DNA of 64,000 nucleotides from Cymodocea nodosa (lineage: Eukaryota > Streptophyta > Magnoliopsida > Alismatales > Cymodoceaceae), in contig JAZBRI010000011.1 in NCBI GenBank assembly GCA_036874045.1, forward strand, positions 5,208,001 through 5,272,000, given 5' to 3'. The notes under the pieces were generated by a model. The model saw only the letters and a list, made by a program, of their open reading frames with translations, made no database searches and had not been told where the DNA came from. Position 1 is the first letter of the stretch, and every line of letters starts with the position of its first letter. A program made the position numbers and the translations under genes. Below, piece by piece: positions 45,399 to 56,977 of the stretch.

Positions 45399-46998
45399 TG
45401 TTAAGTATTTTTGTTTTGATGATGTGTGCTGAATGAAAATAATCATATTTGCTCAATTACTATTGCTTGTGAAAAGAAATTAAAATCATCAATTAATACA
45501 GAAAAAGCTTACTGATATAAATACTTGTCTGTATTGGATCTCAAGTTAATAACTAGTCGTTTCGTTGCATTAATTTCTCATTTAGCTAAACGTTAAGTTA
45601 ACGTGTGGTTTTATTGAAAAGCATGATATGTTTTAAAGTTATATCTTCTGTATCATGAACAGTGCACGTTTAGACAACTCGTTAAGTTAGAGTTTTGTTT
45701 GTATAGAGGTCACGTGAGAACTCGTTAAGTTAGAGGCTTAAAGGTTAAAATAGGTCATGTAATAACTCATTAAGTTAGTGAGTAAAAGAAGAGACGAACT
45801 CGTTAAGTTAGTGTTATACACGTGGTGAAATTATAAGTTACGAATGTTGTATTGTATCACGTGAGGTGCACATGTTTAACTCGTTAAGTTAACATAACTA
45901 AATGCATTGAGTTACTATATTGAACACTAAGGCAACACGTTAGGTTAGCGTTATAAACTTAAGTTGTTATTTTTGCACGTGGTAAAATTCTTATTATAAA
46001 AACATTTGTTTATTACTGATTCGGTGAGTTATTGTTTAACCTTTCGAAAGAAAGGTTAAGCTGGTTCGTTGAGTTATCATAACACAACGGAGATGGTTTG
46101 TTGAGATACCATAACATCACAGACTTAGTTCGTTGAGTTAGGTACAGTACTTGTCACGTGAAATGGCACATGGTGAACTCGTTAAGTTAGAAACGTTAAG
46201 TTATATATATATACTTGTGTTAATCGTTTAGTTAACATTAAAGTAATGACTTCTTATTACATTGATGAAAAACTTTTGGACGAGAAAGTTTATTTTGCGG
46301 GAAATTTTTCAGAGATCCAAGACTAATGATTAAAGGAAATTCGAAATATAAACGTGGGTTGGAACGTGTGTGTTTCGATGAAGGAAAAAGAAAAGACGTG
46401 GAGAAGTGGAAAACTGGTAGTGATTAAACGTGGAGGATATGAATGAAATGAAGATACAGTATAAAAGGCATAGAGTTCTCGTTGATCAAACCATCCTTGC
46501 ACACAAAAAGAAAAATCTTTTCAAGGATCAAACCATCCCTGCACACCAAAAGAAAAATCTTTTTCAAGGATCAAAAACACCTTCTCAGGGAAAATCTCTC
46601 AAGTGGAAGAAAATTCAGTGAAGCAAAAAAAGGTAAGATTTTCGTCATTGAAGATTTGAAGTATCAAAAGAAAGCAAATTCGGTGAAGCAGAGAAAGACA
46701 AAATATTTGTCACTAAAGAATTGCTAAAGAAGAAGAAAGATCTCAAACAGGGAGAAATGTTTTAAATTCCGCAAATTAGTTTTCTCTGTTTATAGTTATG
46801 GAATTGTGTAGATGATACATGGTATCTACAATTTCTGAGGAGAATTGAATTGTATATTGTAATTGAAACCTTGAATAAAAATGATTTTATGAAAACAATG
46901 TCTCGACTTGTTTTTGAGTTTTAAAGTTTCAATTATATTTCAGAAAATATTAAAAATACACAATTCACCCCCCTCTTGTATAGCCATACGATCCTACA
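45399..46998 (+). repeat. 5' LTR of A2 (1600 bp)
   Basis: Starts TGTTAAGTATT, ends CGATCCTACA. U3 (45660-46200) has at least eight AACTCGTTAAGTTAG-like motifs interspersed with CACGTGA boxes. TATA at 46460-46468. Downstream are two copies of a 41-bp unit (46486-46570) with ATCCTTG...CAAGGAT arms. Confidence 0.95.
46460..46468 (+). promoter_or_regulatory. TATA box in the A2 5' LTR
   Basis: TATAAAAGG, about 540 bases before the LTR end; conserved in all members of the LTR family. Confidence 0.6.
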
Positions 46999-47000
46999 AG

Positions 47001-47012
47001 TGGTATCAGAGC
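47001..47012 (+). other. Primer binding site of A2
   Basis: TGGTATCAGAGC, a perfect match to the usual iMet tRNA site, two bases after the LTR. Confidence 0.92.
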
Positions 47013-47198
47013 TTTGTTAATAATCTTTGATATAAAATTGATACCAACTTATTTAATATCATTGCTTATCCTACCTTCCTTGTTTTTAAACAGAAATTAA
47101 TATCTGAGCATACGTTTAACTTTCTTGATTTAAGGCTCAAGTTGTTTTAAAGCTTTTAGACTGTTTAAAATCAAATAGGTTGAAAAATCTAAGGTAAC

Positions 47199-49443
47199 AT
47201 GGCTACTGGAAATGGTAATTTTTCTTTATATGAAGGCCAAAATTTTAATCGTCCTCCATTATTTGATGGAATACATTTTGAATATTGGAAATATAGGATG
47301 ACTGTTTTTCTTCAAAGTATAGATCATAAGTTGTGGTTCATGATTTCTAAACCATATACTCCGTTAACTACTCCTTATAATACTTGGACAATTACTAAAA
47401 AAGAAAATGAAACTCTGAATGCTAAGGGCTTAAATATTTTATTTTGTGCATTCAGTTATGAACAGTTCAGTAAAGTGTCGGCACATACATCTACTTATGA
47501 GGTGTGGCATGCATTAGAAGTTTCACATGAAGGTACTTCTCAAGTTAAAGAGACTAAAATAAACATGTTGATTCATAAGTATGAACTCTTTAAGATGCAT
47601 GAAGACGAAAATATTTCTGAGATATTTTCTAGATTTCTTGATATCATAAACTCTTTAAAATGTTTAGGAAAGAATTTTGAATAGAAGGATTTGGTGAGAA
47701 AAATTCTAAGATCCCTTAGTTCTAAATGGTCTCAGAAAGTAACATCAATTGAGGAATCACGAGATTTAAAGTATTATACTATAAATGAACTTATAGGAAA
47801 TTTAACAGCTTATGAAGTTAAATTAAATGAATCACTGAGTCACAATAGACTAAAAATGAAGAAAGAAATAGCCTTCGAAATTAATTCAGATTCTAATATA
47901 TCTACTGATTCTGACGAGGATTTGATTTTGATGACTAGGAAATTCAAGAAAGCATGGAAAGCTAGGAAACAGCAAAGGAACAAAAATGATAAACCCTCAA
48001 CGTCAAAATCACTGAATGACAAGAATTCTTCATCCAGAAAGTATGTATGTTACAACTGTAAGAAACTTGAACATCTTTCTCCAGATTGTCCTATGAGGAA
48101 AAATGAAAAGCTAAGTAGGACAAATCAGAAGAAGATAGCTTAGAAAACTTAGAAAAAGTTTTACAAGAAAAGGCTTTGAAGGTCACTTGGGATGACACGT
48201 CTGAAGAGTTTGAATCTGAGGAATCAGCATCAAAATCTTCACATTTAGAAGGAGAACAAGAGTTAGAAGACGTTGCTCATGTGTGCTTCATGGCAGATGA
48301 GTCTGAGGTAATATCTGATCCTGAAAGTCATTCAGATTTCAACTTTGATGAATTATTATGTGCTTATAATGCATTATTACAAAAACTTAAAGTATGTAAA
48401 CTAGAAAATAAGAATATTAGAAAATCTTCATCTATTATGGAAGAAGAAAATTGTTTCCTATCTACTACTTTAGAAAATTTTAAATGTGATAATGAAAATC
48501 ATGCTAGAGATTTGCAAAAATTTAGTTTTAATGAATGTATCTTGCATGAACAAATATAGAATATAAATGCTGAAAAATTAAAGATAGAATTTGAAAATGA
48601 AATGTTGAGAAACAATGTAAATGAACTTGAATTAGAGATAGATAAATTAAAACTGAGAGAGCAATATTTAAATTCTACCATTGACAAATGGAATTTAAGT
48701 CAAACTAAGTTAGACAAACTAACTAGTACCCCTGCGGTGTCTTAGGATTTGATTATCCTGAATATCCTGAATCTCAAGCCAATAAAGGATTTATTAGTTG
48801 TAGTTCAAGTAAATCTAAGACTAAAATTCCTTTTATTATGAAACAAGGTAATAAATATGTAGAAGTAGGTACTTCAAGGGATGAATCATGTAGTACTAAT
48901 ATAAATCAATGTGATTTGTCAAATTGTACTTCTAACATGACTATAAATGTTTCTAAAAATCTTGTTTCTTGTTCTAGAAATTCAGTTTCTAATGTTTCTA
49001 AAATTTCAGACAATTATAGTAAACTGAAAATTCGGAAACCTGAGCATGTAATTCAATACACTTGTATTAGACCAATTACTCATTTTGCATGTGATAAAAC
49101 TAAAAATTCTTGTGTAGAAAAAGATTTTGTATGTACGGAAAATGTTAATACAAGTACAAAATCTTGGTATGAACTTACTAAAATGTATAAGCATGACCAA
49201 AATAAATTAACATCTGATAAAAATCTGTTTGGTCTTGATTATACTACATCCAAAAACAAAAAGAATGATTGTAAAAGCAATAATGCTATATGTGAGTATG
49301 AAGCTAATGATAAATCAATAGTACTTACAACTAATAAGAATATAAATGATAATGTTAAACTATTTTTAAACAAAAAGAAGAAATATGTGTTTAATGAACT
49401 TGGTCCTCAACAACATTGGGCACCAAGAAAAAGTTTTTCTTAA
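47199..49443 (+). pseudogene. gag: Copia gag with coiled-coil extension (A2)
   Basis: MATGNGNFSLYEGQNFNRPP opens the capsid; WHALEVSHEGTSQVKETKIN and LIGNLTAYEV follow. The zinc knuckle is CYNCKKLEHLSPDC near 48048. The extension has EESASKSSHLEGEQELED, KLKVCKLENKNIRK and a linker to HWAPRKSFS. Stops: TAG at 47682-47684 (in FEQKDL), near 48141 and at 48557-48559, with a frame change near 48150. It still contains the 40 bases that A1 has lost. Confidence 0.92.
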
Positions 49444-49444
49444 T

Positions 49445-50853
49445 TTGTGTTGTAGGAGGAAATAACATCAAAATGGATCTTGGACAGTGGAGCGTCAAGT
49501 CACATGACCAGACAGAAAAGTCTATTACAAAATTTTACAAATACCATGAAAGGAAGTGTAACATTTGGAAACAAAAGCAAAGATAAAATCATAGGTATGG
49601 GCAATGTTCAAATAACTCCTACTTGTGTTATTTCGAATGTACTATATGTAGAAAACCTAGGATTTAATTTGCTGAGTGTCATAAAACTAACTGAAAATGG
49701 ATATTATGTAGTGTTTGAAGATATTAAAAATCCTGACTTTGTGTATAAATTGAAGAAAGCCTTATATGGTTTGAAGCAAGCACCTAGATCATGGTATGAA
49801 AGATTGTCCACTTTTTTAATAGAAAAAGGCTATATCATGGGAAAAGTGGATCATACTCTATTTATTAAGAGAGATGGTAAAGATTAGATTGTTGTTCAAA
49901 TATACGTGGATGATATAATCTTTGGAGCAACATTTGATAAGTTGATAGAAATATTCTCTAAAGAGATGACTAATCAGTTTGAAATGAGTATGATAGGAGA
50001 ACTTTCATATTTTCTAGGACTTCAAATTAAGCAAATGGATAAAGGTATATTTTTAAATCAGGAAAAATATGCAGATGAAATGCTTAAGAAATTTAATTTT
50101 AATGATACAAGGATTCGAGGAACTCCTATGAGTACTACTTTAAAGTTAGATATTGATGACATAGGAAAATCTATAGACCAAAGAAAATACAGAAGTATGA
50201 TTGGTTCTTTACTTTATTTGACTGCTAGTAGACCTGATATTATGTTTGCTGTGTGTGTTTGTGCTAGATTTCAATCTAATCCTAAAGAATCACACTTAAT
50301 TGTAGTTAAAAGAATATTTAGATATATACAAGGAACTAAAAATTTCGGACTGTATTATTCTAAGGATAGTTCAATAGATCTTATAGGATATACTGATGCT
50401 GATTATGCAGGATCTAAATCTGATAGAAAGAGTACTAGTGGCAGATGTCAATTATTGGGAAATAATTTGGTGTCATGGTTTAGTAAAAAGCAAAACTATG
50501 TAGCACTTTCTACTACAGAAGCTGAATATGTTGCTGCTGCACTGTGTTGCACTCAGATTCTATGGATAAGGCAAACTTTAAAAGATTTTGGGTTATCTTA
50601 TGATACAACTGAGATTTATTGTGACAGTAGTTCTACAATAAATCTTTCCAAAAATCCTGTATTACATTCAAGAGCAAAGCATATAGAGGTTAGACATCAT
50701 TTTCTAAGAGATAACGTAATTAAAGGAAAAATTAAATTAGAATTTGTGTCTAGTAAAAATCAATTACCTGATATATTTACAAAACCTCTAGACGAAAATA
50801 CATTCTGCAACATTAGATTAAATTCAGGTATTTGTAGGCTATGCGATGTGTAA
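49445..50853 (+). pseudogene. pol: Protease fused to RT-RNase H by deletion (A2)
   Basis: Protease WILDSGASSHMTRQ at about 49472-49515 runs to NGYYVVFED and then reads directly into [19 protein letters not shown] of RT. The join is at TTTGAAGATA, which occurs at both breakpoints in A1. GAG-pre-integrase, integrase and the RT N-terminus are missing (about 1.7 kb). YVDD is kept as YVDDIIFG behind a TAG at about 49885. RNase H is complete: YTDADYAGSKSDRKS, STTEAEYVAAALCC, to ICRLCDV at 50853. Cannot integrate by itself. Confidence 0.93.
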
Positions 50854-51398
50854 AATGCTTAAACTCCACATAAAAAGATAAATATTATTGATGATGTTGT
50901 TCACCTCATAGATATTATAGACTTATTATAAATATCTAAAGTAATATCTAAACTGCTACTTAAGATACTATGTAATTACTGTAAAATCATAGTAGTATCT
51001 TATTGATTTTAAGTAGTTTATCAATTTTAATGGTTTTTACGATTTTAAGTGGAAATGTAAATGAAAAACATTAAATACTTTTGACATTCTGAAATTTTGA
51101 TTAAATGTTTTCTTTGAATCAAGGAAAATGCATATGATCATGCATAAATTTGACTTAGTTGATTAAACTTGTAGAATAAGTTATATGTCACTGATCTTAA
51201 ACTGTTAATCAAAAGTATAAGCTTATTGAAACTGATTCATATTCTCAGTACAATCATAGAAGTAAAAATTGTATGAGATTTGTGTTTTTATTGCATCTAT
51301 ATTAATGGAATACATATATACTGTGCTTAAAATGAAAAGTGCTTACAAAGTGAAAATCTTTGAGAGTTTATTGATCAATTTGATCACGAGCCTTTTGT
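50854..51398 (+). repeat. Non-coding 3' module of A2
   Basis: Reverse complement match to A1 2130-2650 and partly to G 27000-27480. No ORF. It ends at gccttttgtactt where the second deletion joins ORF3. Confidence 0.78.
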
Positions 51399-51732
51399 AC
51401 TTGATGTATTTATGTCTCAACTACAACATATGACTTCAAAGTTATTTTATGGTGATGTTGTATGTAGAATCCTTGCAAGCCAATTGACTTTATCTGACAG
51501 GCCCTCTGAAACTAAAGGCATGAGAGCATTTAGTGTCAAAGATTTGCAAAAATTATAGGCCATGCATAAACCTCAACGACAACAACAACAACAACCTGAT
51601 ATAGACCATATACAACAACAACAACAAAGTTATTCAGTTCAAGCAGAACAGCAAACCCAGCTACCTCCTGACTTAGATGCAGTGCTTAACGACATTAGAA
51701 ATGATATTAGGCATCTAGGAGAAAATATGTAA
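51399..51732 (+). pseudogene. C-terminal remnant of ORF3 (A2)
   Basis: The frame reads SKLFYGDVVCRILASQLTL, the same block as KLFYGDTILRIVASQ in E and KKLFYGDLIPIL in G, then a stop near 51556, a glutamine run (QQQQQ twice) and the end AVLNDIRNDIRHLGENM. There is no start; the N-terminal 700 or so codons were deleted. It proves that Copia family A also carried this ORF downstream of pol. Confidence 0.7.
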
Positions 51733-52260
51733 TGCTATAAGTGATATACTTAGGAGGGGTCGATAACTGTTTTTGTTTGTTTCTGAATACAAAATATAAT
51801 ATTTGTATTATTTGTTTGATTCATTGAACAATACATTTTTCTGTAAATGTGTTCAATTATTATTCTTGTTTACAGAAATTGTTGTTGTAATTCTCTTATA
51901 TATGTATATATATTCTCTGTAATTATCTTTTTGATTAATGACAAAAAGGGGGAGAAATATTATAAAAAGATGACTATGATCTTAATTGCATATATATATT
52001 ATAAAAGGAGATGCTATTGAATGGTTATTGTAATCTGACAGATGATAATTAGAAAACTGATACTTATATAATTATTCACATCTGAGAGTTTTAGTTCTGA
52101 GAGGTAAAATTTACACAACAATAGAAATAAGCTTAAGTGAACTTAAGTCAACAAACAAGTTTGTTGAATTAAAAGTTAACCCAACGAAGGTGCTTTGTTG
52201 AGTTATACATATTTCATAATTGATTTAATATGGTTTTGTCATCATCAAAAAGGGGGAGAT
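51733..52260 (+). other. 3' end of A2 with two polypurine tracts
   Basis: AAAAAGGGGGAG at 51943-51954 and again at 52249-52258 in AAAAGGGGGAGAT before the LTR. The rest is AT-rich. Repeated tracts fit Sireviruses. Confidence 0.8.
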
Positions 52261-53889
52261 TGTTGAGTATTTTTGTTTTGATGATGTGTGCTGAATGAAA
52301 ATAATCATATTTGCTCAATTACTATTGCTTGTGAAAAGAAATTAAAATCATCAATTAATACAGAAAAAGCTTGCTGATATAAATACTTGTCTGTATTGGA
52401 TCTGAAGTTAATAACTAGTCATTTCGTTGCATTAATTTCTCATTTAGCTAAACGTTAAGTTAACGTGTGGTTTTATTGAAAAGCATGATATATTTTAAAG
52501 TTATATCTTCTATATCATGAACAGTGCACGTTTAGACAACTCGTTAAGTTGGAGTTTTGTTTGTATAGAGGTCACGTGAGAACTCGTTAAGTTAGAGGCT
52601 TAAAGGTTAAAATAGGTCAAGTGATAACTCGTTAAGTTAGTGAGTAAAAGAAGAGACAAACTCGTTAAGTTAGTGTTATACACGTGGTGAAATTATAAGT
52701 TACGAATATTGTATTGTATCACATGAGGTGCACATGTTTAACTCGTTAAGTTAACATAACTAAACGCGTTGAGTTGCTATATTGAACACTAAGGCAACGC
52801 GTTAGGTTAGCGTTATAAACTTAAGTTGTTATTTTTGCACGTGGTAAAATTCTTATTATAAAAACATTTGTTTATTACTAATTCGGTGAGTTATCGTTTA
52901 ACCTTCCGAAAGAAAGGTTAAGCTGGTTCGTTGAGTTATCATAACATAACGGAGATGGTTTGTTGAGATAGCATAACACCATGGACTTAGTTCGTTGAGT
53001 TAACTATAGTACTTGTCACGTGAAATGGCATATGGTGAACTCGTTAAGTTAGAAACGTTAAGTTATATATATATACTTGTGTTACTCGTTTAGTTAACAT
53101 TAAAGTAACGACTTCTTATTACACTCATGAAAAACTTTTGGACGAGAAAGTTTATTTTGCAGGAAATTTTTCAGAGATCCAAGACTGATTATTAAAGGAA
53201 ATTCGAAATATAAACGTGGGTTGGAACGTGTGTGTTTCAATGAAGGAAAAAGAAAAGACGTGGAGAAGTGGAAAACTGGTAGTGATTAAATGTGGAGGAT
53301 ATGCATGAAATGAAGATACAATATAAAAGGCATAGAGTTCTCGTTGATCAAACCATCCTTGCACACAAAAAGAAAAATCTTTTCAAGGATCAAACCATCC
53401 CTACACACCAAAAGAAAAATCTTTTTTAGGGATCAAAAACACCTTCTCGGGGAAAATCTCTCAAGTGGAAGAAAATTCAGTGAAGCATAAAAAGGTAAAA
53501 TTTTCGTCACTGAAGATTTGATGTATCAAAAGAAAGCAAATTCGGTGAAGCAGAGAAAGACAAGATATTTGTCACTGAAGAATTGCTGAAGAAGAAGAAA
53601 GAAGAAGAAGAAAGATCTCAAACAGGGAGAAATGTTTTAAATTCCGTAAATTAGTTTTCTCTATTTGTAGTTATGAAATTGTTTAGATGATACATGGTAT
53701 TGAGATATAATTGCATCTACAATTTCTAAGGAGAATTGAATTGTATATTGTAATTGAAACCTTGAATAAAAATGATTTTATGAAAACAATGTCTCGACTT
53801 GTTTTTGAGTTTTAAAGTTTCAATTATATTTCAGAAAATATTAAAAATACACAATTCACCCCCCTCTTGTGTAGCCATACGATCCTACA
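52261..53889 (+). repeat. 3' LTR of A2 (1629 bp)
   Basis: TGTTGAGTATT to CGATCCTACA, TATA at 53322-53330, the same motifs as the 5' copy. It is followed by attct. Confidence 0.95.
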
Positions 53890-53894
53890 ATTCT
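53890..53894. repeat. Target site duplication of A2, right copy (attct)
   Basis: It matches 45394-45398. Confidence 0.94.
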
Positions 53895-54778
53895 CTTTCT
53901 AAATTTCTTATTCTTGAAATTCCTCCTCGAATTCTTATCTTTGTTGAGAGGACAATTAGTTTGAAGGTGACCCAGCCTATTGCACTTGTAGCATATGATT
54001 TTGTCCTTTATGAATGACTTCTTCTCCATATCTCCTAATGTCTTTGCTGACCTGAAGTTCTTGCATTTATTCAATAGATTTCTAAATTTTCTGGTCAACA
54101 ATAGTAAATCATCATCAAAATCACTAGTGACTTTTGAAACTTTATCAGCCTCAAAAACTAGATCCCTTTTAGGATTCTTCCCTTTTAGATCTAAATATTG
54201 TACTTCATAGGATGTCAGATTGCCTATGAGATCATCGAGAGTATATGTATTTAAATCTTTGGACTCTTCAATAGATGCTGTCTTTTGAGCCTAAATTTTA
54301 GTTAAAGATCTAAGGATCTTTCTTACCAAATCTTTTTCCTCAAATTTCTTGCCTAAAGATTTTAATGAATTTACAATCTTAAGAAAAAGAGAAAACATAT
54401 TGAAGATACATTCATTTTCGTGCATTTTAAAAAGCTCATATTTATATACTAACATATTAATCTTATATTCCTTGACCTGGTTAGCACCTTTGTTGGCAAC
54501 TTCTAATGCATGCCATATCTTATATGTAGTTTGATATGTAGAAACTTTGTTAAATTGATCATGAGATAAAGCACAGAACAAGATGTTTAAACCTTTAGCA
54601 TTTAGTGTTATTCACTCCTTTTCATCAAAAGTCCAAGTATCATATCATAACTAACACTATAGGATTGCTAATTACATGCCATAATTTAAAATCAATTGAC
54701 TCAAAGAATACTTTCATCCTATATTTCTAGTAGCTGTAATTGCTACATTCGAACATAGGAGGACAATTAGTGGTCGGT
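53895..54778 (-). pseudogene. gag: Gag of element B (capsid and zinc knuckle)
   Basis: On the minus strand it begins within the N-terminus (TTNCPPMFECSNYSY) at the H junction and shows WHALEVANKGANQVKEYKIN, LVRKILRSLTKI and the knuckle CYKCNRLGHLQTNC near 53960-54000. Stops in several codons, for example TGG to TAG in YWKYR. Closest to the gag of E, although the LTR end of B is of type A. It continues at 45393 once A2 is removed. Confidence 0.88.
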
Positions 54779-55039
54779 TGTTCAGAATGAAAAAGTGCAT
54801 AATATTGACTATTAAATGATGGTTAATTGCATAATATTTAGCTTATCATATGAGAATTAAGCCATTATGTTATAATTGCACTATTATATGCTTTAATGAA
54901 AGAATCTGCATAATTTCAGGGAATTAATGTTAATTTCGTATAATTTTGAACTGTTGGTAAATTGCAGGCTGTGAAGTTCTTTATCATCTGAATTATATGT
55001 TATTTCGAAGAGTTATATTTAATGTACCAAATAGTTATG

Positions 55040-55345
55040 TTTTAAATGCTAAAAGAATATGTAGGTACACAGTAACAACTCGTTGAGTTAAAGGCTTAAA
55101 TGTGTAAAAGGTACAAGTAGCAACTCGTTGAGTTAGTGAGTAAAAATCGTAAGTTGTATATCTGAACTCGTTAAGTTAGATTTATGCACATGTTGAATTT
55201 AAATGCTTTTAGTAGATCATGTGAGATGCACATGTTTAACTCGTTAAGTTAGTATAACTGTACGCGTTGAGTTACATGAATACACACTAAGGTAATGCGT
55301 TATGTTAGCAGCTTATTTCTTTATTGCACGTGTTTTATAGTTAAA
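55040..55345 (+). promoter_or_regulatory. Copia-like U3 block within the Gypsy LTR of H
   Basis: Here G has the hairpin array. H instead has AACTCGTTGAGTTA and AACTCGTTAAGTTAG repeats and the order gcacatgtttaactcg, gttaagttagtataac, gcgttgagttac, acactaaggtaatgcg, which is the order found in the Copia A LTR (45860-45955). Confidence 0.75.
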
Positions 55346-55358
55346 TCAACGAAGTAAG

Positions 55359-56977
55359 TGTTGAGTATTTTGTTTTGATGATGTGTGCTGAATGAAATTA
55401 ATCATATTTGCTCAATTACTATTGCTTGTGAAAGGAAATTAAAATCATTAATTTATACAGAAAAAGCTTACTGATATAAATACTTGTCTGTATTGGATCT
55501 AAAATTATACCAAGTTGATAACTAGTCGTTTCATTGCATTAATTTCTCATTTAACTAAACGTTAAGTTAATGTGTATTTTTATTGAAAAGCATGATATGT
55601 TTTAAAGTTATATCTTCTGTATCATGTATAGTGCATGTTTGGACAACTCGTTAAGTTAGAGTTTTGTGTGTATAGAGATCACATGAGAACTCATTAAGTT
55701 AAAGGCTTAAAGGTTAAAATAGGTCATGTGATAACTCGTTAAGTTAGTGTTATACATGTGGTGAAATTATAAGTTACGAATGTTATATTGTATCATATGA
55801 GGTGCACATATTTAACTCGTTAAGTTAACATAACTAAACGCGTTGAGTTACTATATTGAACACTAAGGCAACACGTTAGGTTAGTATTATAAACTTAAGT
55901 TGTTATTTTTGCACGTGGTAAAATTCTTATTATAAAAATAATTTTTTATTACTGGTTTGTTGAGTTATCTGGAACACAACAGAGATGGTTCATTGAGTTA
56001 GCGTAACACCACAGACTTAGTTCGTTGAGTTAGTTACAGTACTTGTCACGTGAATTGGCACATGAGAAACTCATTAAGTTGAAAATGTTAAGTTATATAT
56101 ATACTTGTGTTACTCGTTTAGTTAACATTAAAGTAATGACTTCTTATTATACTTGATGAAAATTTTGGACGAGAAAGTTTATTTTGCAGGAAATTTTTCA
56201 AAGATCTAGGATTGATGATTAAAGAAAAATTCGAAATGTAAACGTGGGTCAGAACGTGTGTATTTCAATGAAGGAAAAAGAAAAGACGTGAAGAAGTGGA
56301 AAACTGGTAGTGGTTAAACGTGGAGGATATGCATGAAATGTAGATATAGTATAAAAGACATAGAATTCTCGTTGATCAAACCATCCTTGCACACAAAACG
56401 AAAAATCTTTTCAAGGATCAAACTATCCGTACACATCCAACGTAAAATCTTTTCAAGGATCAAAAACACCTTTCGGGAAAATCTCTTAGATAGAAGAAAA
56501 TTCAATGACGTAGAAAAGGTCAAATTTATGTCGCTGAAGATTTGAAGTATTAGATAGAAGAAAATTCAGTGAAGTAGAAAAAGGTAAGATTTACGTCACT
56601 GAAGATTTAAAGTATTAGAAGAAAGCAAATTCGGTGAAGTACAAAAAGACAAGATATTCGTCATTGAAGAATTGCTGAAGAAGAAAAAGAAGAAGAAGAA
56701 GAAAGATCTCAAACAAGGAGAAATGTTTTAAAATTCTGCAAATTAGTTTTCTCTGTTTGTAGTTATGAAATTATTTAGATGATACATGGTATCAATATAT
56801 AATTGCATCTACAATTTCTGAGGAGAACTGAATTGTATATTGTAATTGAAACCTTGAATAAAAATGATTTTATGAAAACAATGTCTCGACTTGTTTTTGA
56901 GTTTTAAGTTTCAATTATATTCAAAAATGTTGAAAAACACAATTCACCCCCCTCTTGTGTAGCCATACGATCCTACA
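55359..56977 (+). repeat. Solo A-type Copia LTR inside the H LTR
   Basis: TGTTGAGTATTTTG to CGATCCTACA, 1619 bp, TATA at 56350-56358. Before it gaagtaag, after it atatgtcc; the G LTR at this place reads gaagcaagtcc, so gtaag/atatg is probably a decayed duplication. No primer site follows, so it arose by LTR-LTR recombination. Confidence 0.88.

Larger units (their letters stand above)
45399..53889 (+). mobile_element. Copia element A2, complete ends, two internal deletions
   Basis: 8491 bp with 1.6-kb LTRs, primer site, two polypurine tracts and exact attct duplications. Gag is close to A1. Protease is fused to mid-RT by a deletion that removes integrase, and ORF3 is reduced to its C-terminus by a second deletion. 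LTR copies differ little, so it is young. It inserted in the gag extension of element B. Confidence 0.95.

Noticed and set aside
46430..46727. Short basic peptides in the Copia A LTR (also 8615-8908, 53152-53364, 56314-56545)
   Set aside because: They derive from the tandem leader units of the LTR, are not conserved in frame and overlap the promoter/leader zone.
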